From NCBI GenBank assembly GCA_023663025.1, contig JAMPIC010000002.1, positions 24,739 to 88,738 on the forward strand: DNA of 64,000 nt, given 5' to 3'. Position 1 is the first letter of the stretch, and each line of letters starts with the position of its first letter. A program made the translations under genes and the position numbers. Positions 47,069 to 54,465 of this stretch are shown here, in pieces. The stretch comes from Prevotella sp. (GTDB taxonomy: Bacteria; Bacillota; Clostridia; Oscillospirales; Ruminococcaceae). A model generated the notes under the pieces. The model made no database searches, was not told where the DNA came from, and was given only the letters and a program-made list of their open reading frames with translations.

Positions 47069-48154
47069 ATGAGAAAAAAATACATATTGTCCGTTACGGC
47101 TCTTGCCGCGTCTGTGATAATGTCCGGCTGTACGGCTGTGAACGGCGAACCGTCGGCGGCTGTGAACGCGGACATTCCCATACCGTCCCTGACGACTATG
47201 GAAAAACTCACGGAATCCCTTACCGATACCGATACGGATATTGCCGAATACGCGGATTTCGGCGAAACCGCCGCCGATAGAGACGAAGCAGTCCCTGCGG
47301 GCGGGGAGACCCAAACTTCCGCCGTTGAAACGTCGGTTTCCGAAACGTACGCGGAACAAAACGCGGACGTTCCCGCCGCAGGGGTGGAAAGCATTTCTCT
47401 GACGTTTTACAGCGTTACCCTTGAAACGGGACAAAGCAAAATGCCGATAGTTACAATGTCCCCCGAAAACGCCGCCGATAAAAGCGAGATATGGACAAGC
47501 TCCGACGAAAGCGTCGCTTCCGTTGACGATTTGGGGAACATCACCGCCGTCTCGGAGGGAAGCTGCACTGTCAGGGTGACATCGGCGCAGAACCCCGATG
47601 TTTTCGCCGATGTGGAAGTCACTGTAACGGCGGGCGTGCAGATAACCTACATTGACGGCATACTCGTCGTGAACAAAACCTATGCTCTTCCCGCGGACTA
47701 CAACCCCGGAGTGAACGCCGAAGCGCAGGCGGCTTTCGACCGTATGCAGGCTGCCGCCGCAGATGAAGGCTTGAACATCTACATATCGTCGGGTTTCCGC
47801 TCCTACGACTATCAGGCGGGACTTTACCAGCGCTACGTCAACAAGGACGGAAAAGCCGAAGCGGACCGTTACTCGGCGCGTGCGGGACATTCCGAACACC
47901 AGACGGGTCTTGCTTTCGACCTTAATTCGATAGACGAATCCTTTGCCGATACCGAGGAGGGAAATTGGGTAAACCTCAACTGCCACAAGTACGGCTTTAT
48001 AATCCGCTATCCTGCCGACAAGGAGGACGTAACCGGCTACAAGTGGGAGCCTTGGCATATCCGCTATCTGGGCGGGGAGACCGCCCGGGCAGTTTATGAC
48101 AGCGGTCTTTGCCTTGAAGAATATCTGGGGATAACCTCGGAATATGCGGAGTAA
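47069..48154 (+). CDS. D-alanyl-D-alanine carboxypeptidase lipoprotein (VanY type) with Ig-like domain
   Basis: Trims peptidoglycan stem peptides outside the cell. From ATG 47069 (after AAGGAAG) the 361-residue protein has a signal and lipobox (VIMSGC), an acidic linker, a bacterial Ig-like (Big_2) domain around 120-200 (SISLTFYSVTLETGQSKMPI, SSDESVASVDDLGNITAVSE) and a C-terminal VanY domain. The zinc and catalytic motifs SGFRSYDYQAGLYQRYV, GHSEHQTGLAFDL and WEPWHIRYL are intact. A strong terminator follows. Confidence 0.92.
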   Translation: MRKKYILSVTALAASVIMSGCTAVNGEPSAAVNADIPIPSLTTMEKLTESLTDTDTDIAEYADFGETAADRDEAVPAGGETQTSAVETSVSETYAEQNADVPAAGVESISLTFYSVTLETGQSKMPIVTMSPENAADKSEIWTSSDESVASVDDLGNITAVSEGSCTVRVTSAQNPDVFADVEVTVTAGVQITYIDGILVVNKTYALPADYNPGVNAEAQAAFDRMQAAAADEGLNIYISSGFRSYDYQAGLYQRYVNKDGKAEADRYSARAGHSEHQTGLAFDLNSIDESFADTEEGNWVNLNCHKYGFIIRYPADKEDVTGYKWEPWHIRYLGGETARAVYDSGLCLEEYLGITSEYAE

Positions 48155-48157
48155 AAA

Positions 48158-48192
48158 ATCAAAAGGGACGGTCGGCAGCCGTCCCTTTTTGC
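48158..48192. terminator. terminator between the VanY-type gene and the sigma factor
   Basis: Stem AAAAGGGACGG/CCGTCCCTTTT with loop TCGGCAG and T runs on both sides, so it can serve both convergent genes. Confidence 0.9.
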
Positions 48193-48229
48193 ATTGCAAA
48201 TATTGTGTCCTATTAGGAGGTCGGTTTTA

Positions 48230-49852
48230 TCATTCGCCGAGGAACATCACAGTACAAAGCCCCTTGCGCTGTTCCTCCGTGGGGAGTTTCAGCACGCCCT
48301 TGTCAAGCAGGTACTTCATAAAATGAGTGTGCAGGGCGCAGGCGGAATTTTGCGCGTAGTACCGTATCAGTTCGTGCATATGCTCGGGCTGGTTGAGTAT
48401 GTCCGCCTCGGCTGACTTTTCGGCGTACTCTTTGGAGAGCGACTTTACCTCGCCGCTTGCCTCGGGGAAAAGCCCGAACCACTTGCTCATACTGTCGGCA
48501 AGAATGACGTTCACCCTGTACCCCGCGTCGGTTTTCACAAGATAGCCGCGGTCAAGCAGGCGTTTGTAGGCGTACAGATTGGCGTCGTTTTCCGCAAGCC
48601 CGCCCTTTATGAAGTGGTAGAGCTTTTCGTAGTCCCCGTCGCGGTTTTCGCGCCAACCCTCGCGGCTGCCCCAGTAAACGTCAAGCCGCCAGCTTTGCCA
48701 TACGGGTTTGTTCCGTTCCCATGAATCGCCCTTGCTTACTCTGCGCCACATACTGCCGCAAGCCCAATAAATATCCTCGCCCTCGGATTTCACGGGTACG
48801 TCAAGAGTGGCGTGGGCAACAAAATCACCGCCGTCCTTGCGCTTTACGGAATATTTATTGTCGTCGGTTTCCGCCGTGGCAAGCTTGTCCGCAATGTGGG
48901 GTATCATACTCCACTTCAGCAGATTTATGTCGCCCTCGGGAACGGTGAGAAAATCGGGTATCGCCCTAACGCTTTCAAGACAGGGAATGACAAATTTTTC
49001 CGCAAAAAGTTCCGTGTATTTTTTGTTAATATCCTTGTAAATTTTATTTCTCTCCTCGCTCGGTATATGGATTAAGATGTTGGTGCGGTATCTGCCGTCC
49101 CCCAGCTTATCCATATAGCCGTACTCCTCGAGAACCGCAACTTCGTCCTCCACAAAAATGGGATTTATACCCAGCTCCTCGGCGATTTCGTTTACCGTGC
49201 GGGGCTTCCGGTACGCCGCGTAAGCGATATTCTGCGTAATGCTTTTCGCGAGAAAGTCGGCGGTGTCGCCCTTTGCGCCCGGGTGACCATCGTGCCCCAT
49301 AGCCGAAAAGCGTATCGGCTGTATGCCGAGATTACCTATTGTCCTAATTTTTTCCATACCAATCATTAGCTCCTTTCGTGTGCATGACAGATGCCACTTT
49401 ACCGTCCCCTCGGGAAGTCCCATTTCCGCGGCAATGGATTTTACCTTTTCGCGGCGGTAATAGTGACGGACAACGATTTCGCGCTGAATTTTTGAGAGGT
49501 AAGCAATCTCGCGGCGGATAATCCCGTACTGCTCCGACCGCTGAAATTCCTCTGCAAAGTCCCTTTCGTCGGGAATGTGTTCAAAGCTGTTTATACCGTC
49601 AAAGCCTGTCTCAAAGCCGCGGGACTTGCTTTTCCCCGCGATATATCTTGCCCACACGTTCTGGGCGATTTTGTAGATATACCCGTTCACGTTGACGATA
49701 TTCCCCCGCCGCACAAGCACCTGATAGACCTCAGCGATAATTCTCGCGGAAAGCTCTTCCGCCTCGTCGGGGTTTCCCGTCCTGTTCAGCGCAAAGCCGT
49801 ACAGCTTTTGGACGTATTCGCCGATAATTCTGTCCGCTTCTCGTTTATCCAT
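48230..49852 (-). CDS. ECF-like sigma factor with long C-terminal extension
   Basis: A 540-residue protein. Residues 1-80 look like sigma region 2 (GFALNRTGNPDEAEELSARI, NGYIYKIAQNVWARYIAG) and 110-165 like region 4 (YLSKIQREIVVRHYYRREKV, EMGLPEGTVKWHLSCTRKEL). Unlike ordinary ECF factors of about 180 residues it continues for about 370 more: a winged-helix-like segment (202-250; VNEIAEELGINPIFVEDEVA) and a large domain of unknown fold rich in Trp. The extension might sense a signal in place of an anti-sigma factor, as in some ECF groups, but this is inference. ATG follows GAGGTGA. Confidence 0.82.
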   Translation of the reverse strand: MDKREADRIIGEYVQKLYGFALNRTGNPDEAEELSARIIAEVYQVLVRRGNIVNVNGYIYKIAQNVWARYIAGKSKSRGFETGFDGINSFEHIPDERDFAEEFQRSEQYGIIRREIAYLSKIQREIVVRHYYRREKVKSIAAEMGLPEGTVKWHLSCTRKELMIGMEKIRTIGNLGIQPIRFSAMGHDGHPGAKGDTADFLAKSITQNIAYAAYRKPRTVNEIAEELGINPIFVEDEVAVLEEYGYMDKLGDGRYRTNILIHIPSEERNKIYKDINKKYTELFAEKFVIPCLESVRAIPDFLTVPEGDINLLKWSMIPHIADKLATAETDDNKYSVKRKDGGDFVAHATLDVPVKSEGEDIYWACGSMWRRVSKGDSWERNKPVWQSWRLDVYWGSREGWRENRDGDYEKLYHFIKGGLAENDANLYAYKRLLDRGYLVKTDAGYRVNVILADSMSKWFGLFPEASGEVKSLSKEYAEKSAEADILNQPEHMHELIRYYAQNSACALHTHFMKYLLDKGVLKLPTEEQRKGLCTVMFLGE

Positions 49853-50019
49853 TGTTTCACCTCATTTAGAACGTTCTGTATATATAGTGCCGCCAAACAC
49901 AAAAGGGTTGGAAAAATGCCGTAAAATTTTTAAATTCATATAAAGTAACACAACCGTAATATCCCGTTAATGAAATTATGATAACATACTGAATATAAAT
50001 TCACGAAAGGAAGATCATT

Positions 50020-50517
50020 ATGGCGGACGAAAAGAAAAAAGGAATAATCTCCGAATTCAAGGAATTCATTGCCCGCGGAAACGTTATCGACATGGCTGTC
50101 GGTATCATCATGGGCGGCGCGTTCACACCTATCGTAAATTCTCTGGTAAACGATATCGTTATGCCCGGTATCGGTCTTATCGTGGGAAAAATGAATTTTT
50201 CGGACTTGAAGATCGTCTTGCAGAAAGGCGTTCCCGCGGACGAAGCGGCGGGTATCGAGGAGATCGCGGAGGTGGCGATCGCGTACGGAAACTTCATTCA
50301 GGTCATACTTAATTTTATTATCGTGGCGTTCTGCGTGTTTATGCTCATCAAGGGAATAAACAAGTTCAAGCGCAAGGAAGAACCCGTTCCCGAGCCGGAG
50401 CCGAAAGAGCCCGAGCCTTCCGCCGAGGAGCTGCTCCTGACGGAAATACGCGACCTGCTGAAAGGCAAAGCCGCTGCGGACGCGGAAAACGCGGGAGACA
50501 GTCCGGACGGTACATAA
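50020..50517 (+). CDS. mscL: large-conductance mechanosensitive channel
   Basis: Pressure-release channel of the cytoplasmic membrane. The sequence has FKEFIARGNVIDMAVGIIMG (TM1), FTPIVNSLVNDIVMPGIGLI, and TM2 FIQVILNFIIVAFCVFMLIK. At 165 residues it carries a longer C-terminal tail than usual, with a PEPEPKEPEP run and a final helix. GGAAGATC lies before the ATG. Confidence 0.96.
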   Translation: MADEKKKGIISEFKEFIARGNVIDMAVGIIMGGAFTPIVNSLVNDIVMPGIGLIVGKMNFSDLKIVLQKGVPADEAAGIEEIAEVAIAYGNFIQVILNFIIVAFCVFMLIKGINKFKRKEEPVPEPEPKEPEPSAEELLLTEIRDLLKGKAAADAENAGDSPDGT

Positions 50518-50552
50518 GTATATCATATCTTCACGTCATTGTCAAAATTTCC

Positions 50553-50598
50553 GGGACGCGCTCCGGGCAGGGAAAACGCCCGGAGCGCGTTTTTGTTT
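50553..50598 (+). terminator. terminator after mscL
   Basis: Stem ACGCGCTCCGGGC/GCCCGGAGCGCGT followed by TTTTGTTT. Confidence 0.92.
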
Positions 50599-50633
50599 AT
50601 TTGTGTCAGTTTTCTGAAAATTTCCAAAAATAT

Positions 50634-50662
50634 TTGATTTTTCCTCAAAAATATGCTATAAT
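50634..50662 (+). promoter_or_regulatory. promoter of the ABC exporter operon
   Basis: TTGATT (50634-50639), 17 bp, TATAAT (50657-50662). Confidence 0.78.
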
Positions 50663-50691
50663 TAAAGATATTTTGAAAAAAGCGAGGTAGA

Positions 50692-52440
50692 ATGCGTATG
50701 GTTAAAAAAATAGCCGGATGTATACGCGAGTACAAAAAAACTTCCATAGCCACGCCGCTGCTTGTGGGTATGGAGGTTGTAATGGAATGCATTATCCCTT
50801 TCATCATCGCCGAGCTGGTCAACAGGATCAAGGACGGCTGCGAGATGAACACGATCGTTACCTACGGTCTTATCCTTGTGGTGATGGCGTGTCTCTCCCT
50901 TATGTTCGGCGCGCTGGCAGGCTCGACCTGCGCTACGGCTTCCTGCGGACTTGCCAAAAATCTCCGCAAGGATATGTTCTACAATATTCAAAGATTTTCC
51001 TTTGAAAATATTGACAGATTTTCCACATCTTCCCTTGTTACCCGTCTCACCACGGACGTTACCAACGTCCAGATGGCGTACATGATGATAATCCGCACCG
51101 CGATACGCGCGCCGTTTATGCTGATATTCGCCTTTGTGATGGCTTTCGTCATGGGCGGAAAAATGGCGGCGATCTTCGTTGTGGTCGCGCCCATTCTCGG
51201 CTTCGGACTGTTCTTCGTAAGCTACAAGGTAATGCCCCTTTTCAGAAGCGTTTTCAAGAAGTACGACCGTCTCAACAGCTCCATTCAGGAGAACATCAAG
51301 GGCATAAGGGTCGTAAAGTCCTACGTCCGCGAGGAATACGAAAAGGAAAAATTCGGCGCGGCTGCCGAGGACGTCTGCCGGGACTTCACCAAGGCGGAAA
51401 GAATTCTCGCAATAAACAACCCGCTGATGCAGTTCTGCCTCTATTCGGTAATGGTGTTCGTGCTGTCCTTCGGTTCGTACACCATCATCACCACAAACGG
51501 CATGGATCTTGACGTGGGACAGTTCAGCGCGCTGCTTACCTACAGCTTTATGATACTTATGAGCCTTATGATGATCTCCATGATCTTTGTTATGATAACA
51601 ATGTCCATAGAGTCCTGCAAGCGTATAGTCGAGGTTCTGGACGAGGAAAGCTCCCTTAGCAATCCCGAGAACCCGGTTTACGAGATCGCCGACGGATCAG
51701 TGGACTTCGACGGCGTAAGCTTCAAATACTCCGCTTCCGCCGAGAGAATGACTTTGGCGGACGTCGACCTGCACATCAAGTCGGGTCAGACCGTGGGTAT
51801 AATCGGCGGCACCGGTTCGTCCAAATCATCGCTGGTGCAGCTTATTTCAAGGCTGTACGACGTTACTGGCGGTACGGTAAAGGTGGGCGGCAGGGACGTC
51901 CGCGAATACGACCTCGAAACGCTGAGAAATCAGGTCGCGGTGGTATTGCAGAAAAATATCCTCTTTTCGGGAACGATAAAGGAAAACCTCCGCTGGGGCA
52001 ATAAGGAAGCCACCGACGAGGAAATGATCGAAGCCTGCAAGCTCGCTCAGGCGGACGAGTTCATCACCCGTTTCCCCAACGGATACGACACCTACATCGA
52101 GCAGGGCGGAGCTAACGTTTCCGGCGGTCAGAAGCAGCGTCTCTGTATCGCGAGGGCGCTGCTGAAAAAGCCGAAAATACTTATTATGGACGATTCCACC
52201 AGTGCGGTCGACACCAAGACAGACGCTCTTATCAGAAAGGCCATGCGGGACTTTATCCCCGAGACCACCAAGTTCATTATCGCCCAGCGTATCTCCTCGG
52301 TGCAGGACGCGGATCTGATAATCGTCATGGAGGGCGGAACGGTAAGCGCGGCGGGAACTCACGAAGAGCTGCTCGAAAACAACGAGATATACAAGGATCT
52401 CTATATGCTCCAGAACAAGACGGGAGGCGACGAGGAATGA
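50692..52440 (+). CDS. heterodimeric ABC exporter, half with degenerate ATP site
   Basis: Type IV (exporter) half-transporter of 582 residues: six membrane helices (1-320) then a nucleotide-binding domain. Walker A is GGTGSSKS (372-379), with Ser for the usual last Gly. The signature VSGGQKQR (476-483) is normal. The Walker B aspartate is followed by Asp501 instead of the catalytic Glu, and the switch His is Gln532 (IIAQR). Together with its partner encoded four bases overlapping downstream, this fits a TM287/288 or BmrCD-like heterodimer with one non-hydrolytic site. The substrate (drug, lipid or peptide) is unknown. Confidence 0.9.
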   Translation: MRMVKKIAGCIREYKKTSIATPLLVGMEVVMECIIPFIIAELVNRIKDGCEMNTIVTYGLILVVMACLSLMFGALAGSTCATASCGLAKNLRKDMFYNIQRFSFENIDRFSTSSLVTRLTTDVTNVQMAYMMIIRTAIRAPFMLIFAFVMAFVMGGKMAAIFVVVAPILGFGLFFVSYKVMPLFRSVFKKYDRLNSSIQENIKGIRVVKSYVREEYEKEKFGAAAEDVCRDFTKAERILAINNPLMQFCLYSVMVFVLSFGSYTIITTNGMDLDVGQFSALLTYSFMILMSLMMISMIFVMITMSIESCKRIVEVLDEESSLSNPENPVYEIADGSVDFDGVSFKYSASAERMTLADVDLHIKSGQTVGIIGGTGSSKSSLVQLISRLYDVTGGTVKVGGRDVREYDLETLRNQVAVVLQKNILFSGTIKENLRWGNKEATDEEMIEACKLAQADEFITRFPNGYDTYIEQGGANVSGGQKQRLCIARALLKKPKILIMDDSTSAVDTKTDALIRKAMRDFIPETTKFIIAQRISSVQDADLIIVMEGGTVSAAGTHEELLENNEIYKDLYMLQNKTGGDEE

Positions 52441-54350
52441 GCAAGGAAATGAACAAAGGTCCCGTAAAGGTAAAAAAAGGAACGGCGGGCAGACTGATAA
52501 AGACCCTGTTCGGCTTCTACCCCGTGATGATGCCGCTGACGCTTGTCTGTATCATCTTCAACGCGGTGGTAAGCTCCATTCCCTCTGTGTTTATGCAGAA
52601 GGTAATTTCTTCCGTTGAGGAAAGCTGGAGCAGCGGCGCACTCTGGGAGACCGTGGGCAAGGCTATCATAAATTCCGTACTGATACTGTCGGTATTCTAT
52701 GTGCTGTCCCTTGCTTCGGGATTTCTCTACAATCAGACAATGGCGATAATCACGCAGGGCACGCTGAAAAAGCTCCGCGTGAAGATGTTCAACAATATGC
52801 AGAACCTCCCCGTCAAATTCTTTGACACAAACAATCACGGCGACATTATGAGCCACTACACCAATGACATAGACACTCTCCGTCAGATGGTGTCCCAGAG
52901 CTTTCCCCAGCTTCTGATATCGGCGGTGACCGTGACCACGGTTTTCTTCATAATGCTTTATTTCTGCGTATGGCTTTCTTTGGTGGTACTCGTCGGAGTA
53001 GTGATAATGCTCCTCGTCACCAAAAAGGTTGGCGGCGGCTCGGCAAGGTACTTCGTAAGCCAGCAGATAGCTCTCGGAAAGGAAGAGGGCTACATCGAGG
53101 AGATCATGAACGGTCAGAAAGTGGTAAAGGTTTTCTGCCATGAAGAGGAAAGCAAGGCTGACTTCGACAGGATAAACGACGAGCTTTTCCGCGAGTCGGA
53201 AAAAGCCAATAAGTACGCCAATATTCTCGGTCCAATCCTCAACAATATAGGCAACGTTCTGTATGTTGTGGTCGCCATCGCGGGAGGCTTTCTGTACCTT
53301 AACAACGTGCCCAATGTGAGCATTTCGGGATTGGCTATCAGCATAAGCGTGGTCGTGCCTTTCCTTAATATGACAAAGCAGTTCGCGGGTAACATCGGAC
53401 AGGTTTCCCACCAGATAAACTCGGTGATCATGGGTCTTGCGGGTACGGAGCGTATCTTCGACATCATCGACAGAGTTCCCGAGGTGGACGACGGCTACGT
53501 TACCCTTGTCAACGCCCGCGAGGAAAACGGCGTTATCACCGAGTGCGAGGAGCGCACCGGAACATGGGCATGGAAACACCCTCATCAGGCGGACGGTTCG
53601 GTCACCTACACAAAGCTCTGCGGCGCTGTGGTTCTGGACGACGTGGACTTCGGCTACGAGGAGAACAAGACGGTGCTCCACAACGTAACGCTTTTCGCCG
53701 AGCCGGGTCAGAAGGTTGCTTTCGTGGGCGCGACCGGCGCGGGAAAAACCACCATCACCAACCTGCTGAACCGTTTCTACGACATTGCGGACGGCAAGAT
53801 CAGGTACGACGGAATAAACATCAACAAGATCAAAAAAGCCGACCTGCGCCGCTCGCTGGGAATTGTTCTTCAGGACACTAATCTTTTTACTGGCACGGTT
53901 ATGGACAATATCCGCTACGGCAGGCTTGACGCCTCCGACGAGGACTGCGTGAACGCCGCCAAGCTTGCGGGAGCGCACGACTTCATAACCCGTCTGCCCA
54001 AAGGCTACGATACGGAGCTTAGCGAAAACGGCGGCAACCTCTCTCAGGGACAGCGGCAGCTTCTCGCCATCAGCCGGGCGGCAGTCGCGGATTCCCCCGT
54101 TATGATACTGGACGAGGCTACGTCCTCCATCGACACCCACACCGAGGCGGTGGTGCAGCGGGGTATGGACGCTCTCATGAAAGGCAGGACGGTATTCGTT
54201 ATCGCTCACAGGCTGTCTACGGTCAAGAATTCCGACGTGATAATGGTTCTCGAGCAGGGCCGCATTATCGAGCGCGGCAGCCACGAAAAGCTCATTGCCG
54301 AAAAGGGTCAGTACTACAGGCTCTACACGGGCGCGTTCGAGCTGGAGTGA
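52437..54350 (+). CDS. heterodimeric ABC exporter, half with canonical ATP site motifs
   Basis: A 637-residue partner, overlapping the upstream gene by ATGA. It has six membrane helices, then an unusual insert of about 50 residues (348-398) that precedes the nucleotide-binding domain. Walker A VGATGAGKT (430-438), signature LSQGQRQ (535-541), Walker B with Glu560 (MILDEATSSID) and switch His591 (VIAHRLS) are all intact. Pairing canonical and degenerate motifs is typical of heterodimeric multidrug exporters. Confidence 0.92.
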   Translation: MSKEMNKGPVKVKKGTAGRLIKTLFGFYPVMMPLTLVCIIFNAVVSSIPSVFMQKVISSVEESWSSGALWETVGKAIINSVLILSVFYVLSLASGFLYNQTMAIITQGTLKKLRVKMFNNMQNLPVKFFDTNNHGDIMSHYTNDIDTLRQMVSQSFPQLLISAVTVTTVFFIMLYFCVWLSLVVLVGVVIMLLVTKKVGGGSARYFVSQQIALGKEEGYIEEIMNGQKVVKVFCHEEESKADFDRINDELFRESEKANKYANILGPILNNIGNVLYVVVAIAGGFLYLNNVPNVSISGLAISISVVVPFLNMTKQFAGNIGQVSHQINSVIMGLAGTERIFDIIDRVPEVDDGYVTLVNAREENGVITECEERTGTWAWKHPHQADGSVTYTKLCGAVVLDDVDFGYEENKTVLHNVTLFAEPGQKVAFVGATGAGKTTITNLLNRFYDIADGKIRYDGININKIKKADLRRSLGIVLQDTNLFTGTVMDNIRYGRLDASDEDCVNAAKLAGAHDFITRLPKGYDTELSENGGNLSQGQRQLLAISRAAVADSPVMILDEATSSIDTHTEAVVQRGMDALMKGRTVFVIAHRLSTVKNSDVIMVLEQGRIIERGSHEKLIAEKGQYYRLYTGAFELE

Positions 54351-54412
54351 TACCGACCGATACAAAAGGCATTTCCGGGACGCGGCGGCAGAACAGCCAA
54401 GTCCCGGCACAT

Positions 54413-54465
54413 AAACAGACCGACCCGCCGGCCGGATAAGCTGACGGATCGGTCTGTTTTTATTT
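54413..54465. terminator. terminator between the exporter and the P-type ATPase
   Basis: Stem AAACAGACCGA/TCGGTCTGTTTTT around an imperfect inner stem, followed by T-rich sequence. The minus-strand stop codon of the next gene lies at its edge, so it may serve both. Confidence 0.82.

Noticed and set aside
52401..54410. 669-codon open frame on the minus strand
   Set aside because: Antisense to the second ABC exporter gene and without motifs or start signals.
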